This document shows, piece by piece, positions 8,616-17,556 of a DNA stretch of 64,000 nt (positions within the stretch are counted from its first letter, which is position 1; each line of letters opens with the position of its first letter). The notes beneath the pieces are model-generated. The model had not been told where the DNA came from. It ran no database searches and was given only the letters and a program-made list of their open reading frames with translations. The position numbers were made by a program, and so were the translations under genes. This DNA is from Vibrio sp. CDRSL-10 TSBA (lineage in GTDB: Bacteria; Pseudomonadota; Gammaproteobacteria; Enterobacterales; Vibrionaceae). Location of the stretch: contig CP155566.1 of NCBI GenBank assembly GCA_039696685.1, positions 1,364,001-1,428,000 on the forward strand, in the 5' to 3' direction.

Positions 8616-9645
8616 TCAGCTGGATGAAACTTTATTTAACGATTTATTAACTTCGCTAATAAGCACCTTCATCGCTCCGTTGAGGCGCTTCATTTCATCT
8701 TCACTGCCTTTCATATCCGGGTGGTAAATTTTCGACAATTGCTTATAACGAATTTTGATTTGCCGCTCTTCCGGTAGCTGCCCTGGTGCAAATCCAAACA
8801 TGGCGCAGGCCAGGTGAAGTTTTTGATCCTGAGTCTGACGGCTCTGATGGGTCTGCATTTTTTTCAGCTGATGATACAGCGTGTCCAGCTGGCGCTTTTG
8901 TTGTTTTAGCAGGTTGTCTTTCTGGGACAGGCTTTCATTGAGTGAATTCTGGTGCTGGGTCTGCTGTCTGCTGGATTTTTTCACGTAGCGGTAGACGGAC
9001 AGACCCGCGATCAACACCACAATGCACAGCACGACAAACAGATAATCGCTCATCAGGCTAGGTGTTTGTGGGGCTACGTGAGTTGAGTCTTGGCTTTGTG
9101 CGGCTTCGGTGGTCTGGTTGATGGCACTCTCGAGTTGCTCAATCGACGCGACCTGGCGCGCACGTTGCTGATCAAACTGCTGCTGCAAAATGGCGCTGTA
9201 GCGCTGTTTCTGCCTGTGGATTCTGGTCAGCCAGGCTGTGATACCACAGCTCAGCCATCGCTGAGGGGGCAGGGGAGCTGTCGAGGCTTTCATAAAGCTG
9301 TCCGATGGCCATGGCTGCGTTGCTGTCACCGCTGAGCAATTGGCGCGTCAGCCAGTACAAAGCCTGCGTCGTATTGGCTTCGGTTCCCAATCCGTGCTGG
9401 TAAGCGTTGGCGAGTTGCTGCATGGCTTGTGGATGGCCCTGCTGCGCGGCTTGCTGAAACCAGTAAAATGCATCGTTCAGATTGATGGTTAAGTTGTGGC
9501 CGGTCTGATAATCGACCCCTAATTGGTACTGTGCTGCGCGATCCCCTTGATTAGCCAGTTGGATCAGCTCGGAAGGATCAGCCACAGCCTGGCTTGAGAG
9601 CAGTAACCCCAATGCAATTATCCATGCGTGAAGCGCTTTCTTCAT
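8616..9645 (-). CDS. Sel1-repeat / transmembrane / coiled-coil / J-domain protein (one frame break)
   Basis: Two minus-strand frames overlap between 9172 and 9329. They fuse into one 342-residue protein if one A is removed from GAAAC (complement of GTTTC at 9206-9210), giving NPQAEQRYSAILQQQFDQQ. The start is the ATG at 9645 behind AAAGGGAAACC; upstream in-frame codons lack a ribosome site. Order: a signal peptide (to SQAVADPSE); Sel1 repeats (AAQYQLGVDYQTG, WFQQAAQQGHPQAMQQLANAY, AMAIGQLYES); one membrane helix (YLFVVLCIVVLIAGLSVY); a Gln-rich coiled coil; and a C-terminal J domain with an intact HPD (KIYHPDMKG). The N-part would be periplasmic and the J domain cytoplasmic, able to recruit DnaK at the membrane. 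The partner is unknown. Confidence 0.8.
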
Positions 9646-9769
9646 TGTGGTTGGTTTCCCTTTATCATGATGTGTATTGCGTGTGAGCGACGATATGCAC
9701 TGGGCTGGGATATCTGAAGTTGTCATCATACGTACCCAATGTGTCAATACATTGCGGACGGCACACCAC

Positions 9770-9800
9770 AAAACAAAAAAGCCCGGCATTTAGGCCGGGC
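9770..9800 (-). terminator. terminator of the OmpA-like lipoprotein gene
   Basis: GCCCGGC and GCCGGGC flank ATTTAG, with an A-rich run on the left (a T-run on the minus strand). Confidence 0.8.
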
Positions 9801-9871
9801 TACATCCATACGGGTATCGACTAAACGATTCAGGCGGAATGGTGCAACTCGTTGCTCACCCGCCTATTAAA

Positions 9872-10540
9872 TCATTTCAGCGGTAAGATTTGAATCTCTA
9901 CGCGACGGTTACATGCACGGCCATCTGCTGTGCTGTTGCTGCATAGCGGGTAACGTTCACCGTTACCACGCGCTACTGCACGGCCTGCCGCTACGCCCTG
10001 AGACAACAGGAATGAACGTACGGACTCTGCACGACGCTCAGACAGTACCTGGTTAGTGGTGTCGCTGCCTGTGCTGTCGGTATGACCATCAATCACCAGG
10101 CTGGTATCCGGGTATTCAACCAAAATGCGTGCCACACCACGAAGTGTGTTGTGGATAGAAGAGTCAAGCTGGTAAGAGTTGGTCTGGAATCCGATGCCGT
10201 TTTCCATGCGCAGCAGTAGCTGGTTTTCGCCTACACGCTGTACCTGCACACCTGAGTTCAGCAGTTCCTGGCGCAGTGCTTCTTCTTGTTGGTCAAAGTA
10301 GTAACCAACGCCACCGCCGACAGCAGCACCACCTGCCGCACCGATCAGCGCTCTCTGACGTCGCTCTTTAGCGTCATCGCCGGATGCCAAACCAACCGCA
10401 GCACCTGCCAGCGCACCTAAAAGCGCACCTTTGGTGGTTGAGTTAGTTTCGTTTTCACCCGTGGTCGCATTTTGGCGTTGTGTGGCGGCACAACCAGAAA
10501 GTGCGATTAACACTGCAAGAGCCAATGTAATTTTTTTCAC
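9872..10540 (-). CDS. OmpA-family outer-membrane lipoprotein with glycine zipper
   Basis: A 222-residue lipoprotein. The signal peptide ends in the lipobox LSGC (Cys17). A glycine-zipper segment follows (GALLGALAGAAVGLASGDD and GAAGGAAVGGGVGYYF, about residues 38-88). The C-terminal OmpA peptidoglycan-binding domain (about 110-222) contains VIDGHTDSTGSDTTNQVLSE and RRAESVRSFLLSQGV, with the diaminopimelate-contact Asp/Arg pattern intact and a closing RRVEIQI. The layout matches E. coli YiaD-type proteins. It probably links the outer membrane to peptidoglycan. It is monocistronic, with its own terminator. Confidence 0.9.
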   Translation of the reverse strand: MKKITLALAVLIALSGCAATQRQNATTGENETNSTTKGALLGALAGAAVGLASGDDAKERRQRALIGAAGGAAVGGGVGYYFDQQEEALRQELLNSGVQVQRVGENQLLLRMENGIGFQTNSYQLDSSIHNTLRGVARILVEYPDTSLVIDGHTDSTGSDTTNQVLSERRAESVRSFLLSQGVAAGRAVARGNGERYPLCSNSTADGRACNRRVEIQILPLK

Positions 10541-10729
10541 AACTTCATCTCCGTGAGTTATTCAGTTTTCCGGCTTGCAATAAACGAGAAAAGCGTTCGC
10601 GCGTCAATGCAAGCATAGACGATTTTACTGACTCTTGACTTAAGATTTACTTAAATTACTTATTTAGTTGAGCAACTTATCGATTGGCGGCGGATTAATA
10701 CAAGCTGCTTGTCGATTGCTACTGGTGTC

Positions 10730-11420
10730 TTATTTGAGAAGTTTAGGGGCTTGTGCGCCATCAATCGGACGACTCACAGAGACACGGCGTCCTTTTTTGA
10801 GTCCGACTTCGTAATCTTCGGTCAGATTCTTCATTGCTTCACGCAGCTGTTGCTTGAAGGTTTCGCGGTCGATGTTCTGAAACTCTTTATCAATATAGTT
10901 ATTGATCTTGTTGGCCGAATCATCGTCTGGCGCGATCTCTGGCAGTTTCTCCAGCGCACCTTCTACCCAGCCGGACAAAAAGGAATTTACCCGACGCTGT
11001 ACTTCGGTGTTTGGGGTACCGCTACCGGCAAAACTGTTGCGGAAACTGGCCGGTTTGCTCGTTCATTTCACGATAAACAATATCAAAGGCAAACGCGGCA
11101 AAAATCGCCCGGTCCGCTTCACCGATAAATTCAACCCGTTTCAAACCTTTGTGGTTGAGCAGCACAGCTTCAACACCAAATTTGGTATTGATACCACGGA
11201 TCACGCGCAAGATAGCGGAAGAGATCGAGGCTGGCAGCAGATGGGTTGACTGGGTTTTGCCCATCTTGATGAACTCGATATCATCTTTATCCAGACCATA
11301 TTTGAGCATCAGCCGATGCGCCATTTTAATGGCGTTGGCGGCTTCGTTCACATTGGCGGAGTTACCCAGTTCAAGGCACTTTGCGATTTTTTTGAGGGCT
11401 TTTTGCTTATCCATCGACAT
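10730..11420 (-). CDS. DUF2786 family protein (one frame break)
   Basis: Two frames join into a 229-residue protein when one A is removed from GAAAC at 11042-11046 (GTTTC on the coding strand). The join then reads TGQFRNSFAGSGTPNTEVQ. The N-terminal DUF2786 helix pair (KALKKIAKCLELGNSANVNE, then AIKMAHRLMLKYGLDKDDIE) is clear. The middle (GVEAVLLNHKGLKRVEFIGE) matches the adjoining alpha/beta part of this family. The C-terminal half is helical and charged and ends in a basic patch. The ATGs at 11420 and 11414 are both possible starts. Proteins of this kind occur in bacteria and phages without a fixed function. Confidence 0.75.
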
Positions 11421-11605
11421 GAAAAAAACGTTACTACGGCATTGGGAAAAGTCCGCCATTTTACCGTTTTTATGCCGGAATTTAAAGTCGGGTGCAGAAA
11501 GGAATGTGAATGAGAGCCCGTCTTTCAGACGCGGTTTTACGAGTAATCGCGTTTTACAGGCAGCGGGGGCGTTTCATCACCCGCTGCCGGGAATGGCTTG
11601 TGCTA

Positions 11606-12289
11606 TCAGAGACCGAGTTCATCGAGAAGATCGGAGGTCGCATCATCGTCAGCAGCGTTGTTCTGCTGTGTCTTGCTGTCCATTTTTTGTTGTGCCGCGG
11701 CAAGAATCGAATCCGGACTTTCGTCTTCCTGAATTTCAAACTCTTCCAGCTGGATAAATTCGGTTTTATCCATCGCCAGCTCCAGGTAGAAAATGTTGTT
11801 TTTCTCAGTTGAGAAGGTGACGCGACGAGCCTGCGGGCGATCCAAATTGGTATCCACCGACAGAATGACCTGTTTGTTGAGTGACAGCATTTTAGGCTGG
11901 TTTTGGGTGATATTAGTCTGCAGTTCTTTACGGATCTTATTGGTAAAGTCCCCCACCAATTGGTTCATCAGCTCACCCAGCACATCACCCACTTCGTCAG
12001 AAGTATGCAGCACCGCCAGTTCTTCTTCCGGCATGCCCATGTTGCGCATGTAATTGGCGTACACTTCCAGCGCTGCTTTGGCGGTAAAGTTGATCACCAC
12101 CAGGCCACTAAAGCCACCGTCAAACAGGACAAAACAGCCAAAATCCGGTTTTAAAGAGGTTTTGTTGATCTTCTGCACCATGGCCGAGTAAGAAATATTC
12201 GAGGCGGTGGCGGAAGTCAGAACGCTGGAAACTGACTGACACAGTTTCAGCAAAATATCTTCAGTGGTAACGATCTTACTTTTTTTCAT
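11606..12289 (-). CDS. DUF3334 family protein, CheX/CheC-like
   Basis: A 227-residue cytosolic protein. The central segment DEVGDVLGELMNQLVGDFTNKI (about residues 98-119) resembles the ExxN...G helix of CheC/CheX/FliY-type phosphatase folds. The flanks SYSAMVQKINKTSLKPDF and GFSGLVVINFTAKAALEVYA fit the same alpha/beta fold. The acidic C-terminal tail (DDDATSDLLDEL) may be a docking peptide. I recognise it as the Vibrio DUF3334 family. A link to chemotaxis is inferred from fold only. An ATG with AATTACATGAAAAA context starts it. Confidence 0.75.
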   Translation of the reverse strand: MKKSKIVTTEDILLKLCQSVSSVLTSATASNISYSAMVQKINKTSLKPDFGCFVLFDGGFSGLVVINFTAKAALEVYANYMRNMGMPEEELAVLHTSDEVGDVLGELMNQLVGDFTNKIRKELQTNITQNQPKMLSLNKQVILSVDTNLDRPQARRVTFSTEKNNIFYLELAMDKTEFIQLEEFEIQEDESPDSILAAAQQKMDSKTQQNNAADDDATSDLLDELGL

Positions 12290-12644
12290 GTAATTGTCCG
12301 TAAAAGCTGATTAGACGCAAAGCGTGATGGGGGAAACTGAGCCACATTAATCCTATGCTGTGTAAAAACATGCACTGCTAAAATCCTATGCGGCGTAAAA
12401 TGCACCATTAGCAATATAACGTCATGATGTTGCGAAATAATCCAAACCGTATCATAGCAGGCTTAGTGATAAATCATAAGCTGAGTATCACTAGTGAAAA
12501 ATTCCGTTTCATTTCATTCTGGCATTGAGATTCTGATTTGATCACCTTTTTAAATGTTGTAAAGTGACATGACTCAAATATTAATACCAAAAATAACTTA
12601 TAACCCAGAGCTGATAGGATCAGCGCAGTACGGGCAGGAAGCAA
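12290..12644. other. divergent regulatory gap upstream of ydiJ
   Basis: No gene is seen. A decayed duplication (AATCCTATGCTGTGTAAAA at about 12349 and AATCCTATGCGGCGTAAAA at about 12382) has a period near 32 bp. The remaining AT-rich sequence must contain the divergent promoters. No activator site is recognisable with confidence. Confidence 0.5.
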
Positions 12645-15600
12645 ATGTTACCAAGACTTCACCTCCAATCCGATGTTGACCCTGTTGTTTTAACGTTTTT
12701 ACATGAACTTGAAGCAGCGGGATTTAGCGGCGATATTGAAACTCAGTATTCAAGTCGTCTTGCTGTTTCCACTGATAACAGTGTGTATCAACAACTGCCA
12801 CAAGCCGTTGTCCATCCGAAATCGACTCAGGATGTGTCGATCATCGGTAGAATAAGCACTAAACCCGAATTTGAACGCGTCACGTTTTCTGCCCGTGGCG
12901 GCGGTACCGGCACCAATGGTCAGTCTTTGACTAAAGGGGTGGTGGTTGACCTTTCCCGTCATATGAACCAAATCCTGGAAGTGAATGCCGAAGAAGGCTG
13001 GGTGCGGGTTCAGGCTGGTGTCATTAAAGACCAGCTGAACGATGCGGTGCGTCCTTACGGATTCTTCTTCTCGCCGGATCTGTCCACCAGTAACCGCGCG
13101 ACGTTGGGCGGCATGGTCAATACCGATGCATCCGGTCAGGGCTCGCTTAAATACGGTAAAACGTCAGACCATGTGCTGTCGCTGCAGGCAGTATTTGCCG
13201 ATGGTTCGGTACTGGAAACCGATTTGTCGCAAGGCGGGCCTGAGGCGGGCAGTTATGCCGCTGAAGCGATGCGGGTTACCGAAGCGGTATGCCGTGACAA
13301 GCGTGAGCAGATTGTCGCTAAATTCCCGCCGCTGAACCGTTTCCTGACTGGCTATGACCTGAAAAACGCCCTCGATACCGATCATGATCGCTTTGATATT
13401 ACCCGCGTACTGTGTGGCGCTGAAGGTTCACTCGCGTTTATCACGGAAGCCAAGCTGAATCTGACCCCAATTCCGAAAGCGCGTACTCTGGTCAACATCA
13501 AGTACGACAGCTTTGATTCGGCGCTGCGTAACGCACCGGTGATGGTGGAAGCGAATGCCTTGTCGGTGGAAACCGTTGACTCGAAAGTACTTAACCTGGC
13601 GCGTGAAGACATTGTCTGGCACAGCGTCAGCGACCTGATCACCAGCGTTCCGGGCAAAGAGATGCTCGGCCTCAATATTGTTGAATTCGCTGATCAGGAT
13701 GAAGCCTTAGTGCGTTCTCTGGTGGAACAGCTGACCGCCCGTCTGGAAGTCATGGTCGAGAATCAGGAAGCGGGTATTATCGGCTTCCAGGTGTGTGATG
13801 ATTTGGCGAGCATCAACCGTATTTACAACATGCGTAAGAAAGCGGTTGGTCTGCTGGGTGCGGCGAAAGGCTGTGCCAAACCGGTTCCGTTTACTGAAGA
13901 TACCTGTGTGCCGCCGGAGAATCTGGCTGACTTTATCGCCGAGTTTCCGTGAACTGCTGGATTCAAAAGGTCTGGCTTACGGCATGTTTGGCCACGTTGA
14001 TGCCGGTGTTCTGCACGTGCGTCCGGCGCTGGATATGTGCGATCCCAAGCAAGAGCTGATGATGCACGAAGTTTCGGACGAAGTGGTTAAGCTGGTGGCA
14101 AAATACGGCGGCCTGATGTGGGGTGAGCACGGTAAAGGTTATCGTTCAGAATACGGTCCGGAATTCTTCGGTGAAGAACTGTTTACCGAGCTGCGCCGTG
14201 TGAAGGCGGCCTTTGACCCGCACAACAAGATGAACCCGGGTAAGATTTGTACGCCGCTCGATACCAATTTTGAACTGGTTAAAGTCTCTGACACCAAGCG
14301 CGGCTATTTTGACCGCCAGATTGACGTCGAGGTACGCGACAGCTTCAAGCGTGCGATGGAATGTAACGGTAACGGTCTGTGCTTTAACTATGATACCAGC
14401 TCGCCAATGTGTCCTTCGATGAAAGTCACCGCCGATCGCCGTCATTCACCAAAAGGCCGTGCCGGCCTGGTGCGTGAATGGCTGCGTCAGCTCACTGAGC
14501 AGGGCATTGATATCCTGGATCTGGAGAAAAAGGCGCTGGAAACCACGCCAACCATCAAAACCATGATTGACCGGGTGCGTAACCGCATCAACAAACGCCA
14601 TGAGTATGATTTTTCCCATGAAGTGTACGAAGCGATGAATGGCTGTCTGGCCTGTAAAGCGTGTGCCAGCCAGTGTCCGATTAAGGTCGATGTACCCGGA
14701 TTCCGTTCCCGTTTCCTGAATATCTATCACTCGCGCTACCAGCGTCCGGCCAAAGATTATCTGGTTGCTAATATTGAAACCATGCTGCCGGTGATGGCTA
14801 AGGCGCCAAAACTGGTCAACGGTGTGATGGCACAGAAATGGGTACAGAAGGTCACGGCGTCTACGGTGGGTTATGTTGATGCGCCGATGCTGTCAGTGCC
14901 GACACTGGCACAGCGCACTCGCCGTCATCCGCTGACCCAGTTTGATATGCAGCGTCTGGCGTCGTTGTCGCAGGCTGAGCGCGACCAGCATGTGATCATC
15001 GTGCAGGATCCGTTTACCAGCTACTACGATGCGGATGTGGTGGAAGATTTTGTTGCTCTGGCAGTCAAACTGGGCAAAAAGCCGATTCTGCTGCCGTTCA
15101 AACCAAACGGTAAAGCGCAGCACATCAAAGGCTTCCTCAAGCAGTTTAAGTCGACAGCAACCAGTACAGCCGGATTCCTGTCTCAGGTTGCGGATCTGAA
15201 TATTCCAATGGTGGGCGTCGATCCGGCACTGGTGCTGTGTTACCGCGATGAATACGCAGAGGTCCTGGGCAGCGAACGGGGTGATTTTAATGTTATTACC
15301 GTGCACGAATGGCTGCAGCCTCGTCTGACCGAGTTCCACGCTAAGGAGTCTGCTCAGGCTGAACCTTGGTATCTGCTGGCGCACTGCACCGAGAAAACCC
15401 GGATGCCGAACGCAGAGAAAGAGTGGGGCGCCATTTTTGCCCACTTCGGTGCGACGCTGAAGACGGTGCCGGTCGGCTGTTGTGGTATGGCGGGTACGTT
15501 CGGTCACGAAGTGGATAAATTCCAGATGTCGAAGGACATTTACGGCCTGAGCTGGAAACCAAGTATCGAGAAGCTGCCGGTCGAACGTTGCCTGATCACC

Positions 15601-15684
15601 GGTTACTCATGCCGCAGCCAGATCAAACGCTTCGAAGAGACCAAACCTAAGCATCCGCTGCAGGCCTTGTTAGCACTGTTGTAA
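12645..15684 (+). CDS. ydiJ: FAD/Fe-S oxidoreductase YdiJ (D-2-hydroxyacid dehydrogenase type), one frame break
   Basis: The gene is open from 12645 and breaks at GTTTC 13943-13947. Dropping one T turns AEFP-stop into AEFRELLDSKGLAYGMFGHV and yields 1012 residues, close to E. coli YdiJ (1018). N-terminal PCMH-type FAD domain: ARGGGTGTNGQSLTKGVVVD and TLGGMVNTDASGQGSLKYGK. Then comes the FAD-linked oxidase C domain (YGMFGHVDAGVLHVRP). The C-terminal part carries a ferredoxin-like cluster motif (CLACKACASQCP) and CCG-type cysteines (HCTEKTRMP, VGCCGMAGTFGHE). The protein oxidises D-2-hydroxyacids and passes electrons to quinone through Fe-S centres; the exact substrate (2-hydroxyglutarate or lactate) is uncertain. 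Confidence 0.9.
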
Positions 15685-15749
15685 CCTACGTGGTTATCTC
15701 TGCTGTAACCTGCATGGTTATCACTGCTGTAACCGACTCGGTCAGCAGT
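15678..15749. repeat. 24-bp tandem repeat x 3 spanning the ydiJ stop codon
   Basis: Copies at 15678-15701, 15702-15725 and 15726-15749 share TGCTGTAACC at the same offset. Copies 1 and 2 also share TGGTTATC. The first copy contains the TAA stop of ydiJ, so the array grew out of the end of the gene. Confidence 0.85.
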
Positions 15750-15771
15750 CGTTAACTCTGATTGGATTGAT

Positions 15772-15803
15772 AAAGCCCGGTTTTTACCGGGCTTTGTTTT
15801 TAT
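15772..15803 (+). terminator. ydiJ terminator
   Basis: AAAGCCCGG, TTTTTA and CCGGGCTTT are followed by GTTTTTAT. Confidence 0.85.
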
Positions 15804-15855
15804 ATCGTCACAGAAAAGGGCTTATACTGATAACAATACTGATCTGGGAGTTACT

Positions 15856-16317
15856 ATGCGTTTTTTGGAGTTGAAAATACCGCCGGTGGCGCTGTTTTTG
15901 GTTGCTCTGGTTCTGATCAACCGTTTAGCTGTTCTGATCCCGTTTACCGACGTCAGTCTGCCGTATAAATATGCGGTATTTGCGGTCTGTTTTGTCGCTG
16001 CCGGAGTGATTGGTATTGCCGGTGTGGTGCAATTCCGCCGCGCTAAAACCACCGTTAATCCGGTTCAGCCTTATAAAGCGACCACAGTGGTTGACTCCGG
16101 GGTGTTCCATTACAGCCGTAATCCAATGTATCTTGGTCTGTTACTGCTGCTGTTCGGTTTTGCCTACTGGCATGAAAACCTGATCAGTTTCTTTGTCGTG
16201 GCGGGCTTTGTGATGTATATGAACCGCTTCCAGATTATTCCGGAAGAGAAGGCGTTGGAGAGCTTGTTCGGAGAAGATTATGTTGATTACAAAACCCGGG
16301 TGCGGCGCTGGCTGTAA
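15856..16317 (+). CDS. isoprenylcysteine methyltransferase-like membrane protein
   Basis: A 153-residue inner-membrane protein with about four hydrophobic helices. The C-terminal signature HYSRNPMYLGLLLLLFG is followed by a hydrophobic helix. RFQIIPEEKALESLFGEDY then gives the RNPxY...EE motif of the ICMT/PEMT superfamily, which binds S-adenosylmethionine at the membrane face. Bacterial members of this size are widespread; the acceptor substrate is generally unknown. The ATG lies 8 bases behind CTGGGAG. It is flanked by terminators on both sides, so it is its own transcription unit. Confidence 0.85.
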   Translation: MRFLELKIPPVALFLVALVLINRLAVLIPFTDVSLPYKYAVFAVCFVAAGVIGIAGVVQFRRAKTTVNPVQPYKATTVVDSGVFHYSRNPMYLGLLLLLFGFAYWHENLISFFVVAGFVMYMNRFQIIPEEKALESLFGEDYVDYKTRVRRWL

Positions 16318-16356
16318 GCCGGAAATCACTGCATTGATGCCGGATAATGACGCAAC

Positions 16357-16388
16357 AAAAAAGCTTCACCGTGTGGTGAAGCTTTTTT
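16357..16388. terminator. bidirectional terminator
   Basis: AAAAAAGCTTCACC, GTGT and GGTGAAGCTTTTTT form a perfect 14-bp stem between convergent genes. It can serve both strands. Confidence 0.9.
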
Positions 16389-16413
16389 CATGTTTGTTTT
16401 TGCCTGCGACCGC

Positions 16414-17139
16414 TTAAGCCGCTTTAGCGAACTTTGCCAGGAAGGCATCCTTACGCTCGTTGAACCGGCTGACCAGGTCATCAATGTCGGCCTGGTTGTA
16501 AGGCTTCAGACCGCTGGCTACCATGCGTTTGACGCCGCTACCGACCTGTTCGCCTTCTTCTTTAAAGGCAAAGTTCAGCGTCACGATGCCGCGTTTGCCT
16601 TCGACATCGAAAGTTGCACCGGTAAATTCTACTTCAGGGTGAGTCAGATCAAGGCGTGAGAATTCCACTTCCATGCTTTCGTAGATTACGAGCGGACGCT
16701 GACAGTTGATCATCATCTGCTGCTCTTCCATCAGCGGCACCATGATGTGCGGGAAGTTCATGCCAGAGAACTGGACGTAGTTGGTCACGACATGTTCGAT
16801 GAAAGCCGCGTCATGGCTGACTTCGCCTTCACGATTCATGTGCAGATACTCTTTACCTGACTCGTCGACCACAGCGCTCTCTTTGCTGCACTTATTCTCA
16901 ATATGCAGAGCCGTTCCGTCACCCACCATACCAGAGAAATCAAAACGCATTTTCTGGCTGATGCCTTCACGCTTCAGTAATACTGCAAACAGTAGGTCAC
17001 CAGGTACACAGAAGCGCTTGCTGTCTTCATCGTGGATTGGGTTAAAGTCGCCCGCGACACGTTTGGCAAAGTGACTTGCCTGTTCGCGAGTGAACTGGAA
17101 TTGATGGTCTTGAGTTGAGAAGTAAGGAGCTAGAAACAT
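16414..17139 (-). CDS. DUF3581 family protein
   Basis: A 241-residue soluble protein recognised as the DUF3581 family of marine gammaproteobacteria. An N-terminal segment FAKRVAGDFNPIHDEDSKRF (about residues 24-43) resembles the FNPIH(x)D active-loop of MaoC-like hot-dog hydratases. PGDLLFAVLLKREG follows. The second half (VEFSRLDLTHPEVEFTGATF) could be the second hot-dog repeat. The C-terminus is charged and helical. An acyl-thioester-related role is a fold-based guess; no experimental function is known to me. Confidence 0.75.
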   Translation of the reverse strand: MFLAPYFSTQDHQFQFTREQASHFAKRVAGDFNPIHDEDSKRFCVPGDLLFAVLLKREGISQKMRFDFSGMVGDGTALHIENKCSKESAVVDESGKEYLHMNREGEVSHDAAFIEHVVTNYVQFSGMNFPHIMVPLMEEQQMMINCQRPLVIYESMEVEFSRLDLTHPEVEFTGATFDVEGKRGIVTLNFAFKEEGEQVGSGVKRMVASGLKPYNQADIDDLVSRFNERKDAFLAKFAKAA

Positions 17140-17319
17140 AATTTACGCTATTCCGACAAAACTGTGACGGATTATAGCTCTCAAGCCATAGCTTAATGGT
17201 CCAATCAGTTGGAAATCTTCAAACAATATTCATAATTACAACAAAATAAGTGCTCAAAAGCGTGATCTTTTTTCGGGCAAAGGCGTAGAGAAGCCAGTCA
17301 GGACATAGGGAGAAGCATC

Positions 17320-17472
17320 GTGGCTCATAAAAAACCACATTTGCCAGAAAAACAGTGCGTGGCGTGCGGCAGACCGTTCACCTGGCGTAAAAAATGGGCG
17401 GATTGCTGGGAAGAAGTGAAGTATTGCTCGCAAAGATGCAGGGCAGGGAAGGTTCTAGGACCTAGGACCTAG
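17320..17472 (+). CDS. DUF2256 small zinc-binding protein
   Basis: A 50-codon gene starting with GTG at 17320, with AGGGAG seven bases upstream. The product begins MAHKKPHLPEKQCVACGRPF and continues with FTWRKKWADCWEEVKYCS and QRCR. This gives the CxxCxRxFxWRKKW..CW..V.YCSxRCR signature of DUF2256. The four paired cysteines probably bind zinc. The last six codons (VLGPRT) are encoded by the first units of the heptamer repeat that follows, so the C-terminus has been extended by the repeat. Confidence 0.9.
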   Translation: MAHKKPHLPEKQCVACGRPFTWRKKWADCWEEVKYCSQRCRAGKVLGPRT

Positions 17473-17555
17473 ACCCTAGACCCTAGACCCTAAAACTAGA
17501 ACCCAGGACCTAGAACCTAGAACCCAGAAACCCAAGACCTTAGAACCTAGAAACC
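17453..17555. repeat. heptamer array, CCTAGAM-type, about 14 units
   Basis: CCTAGGA, CCTAGAC and CTAGAAC-type 7-mers run without interruption from the end of the DUF2256 gene to two bases before the hutH stop. The first part is regular; the right part has single-base slips. Several units contain the palindrome CCTAGG. Confidence 0.9.
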
Positions 17556-17556
17556 T

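Noticed and set aside
12645..15684. ydiJ, hutU, polB, pheT and the other split genes as true pseudogenes.
   Set aside because: pheT is essential, both halves of every gene show intact motifs without further decay, and a single-base correction at one fixed motif restores all of them.
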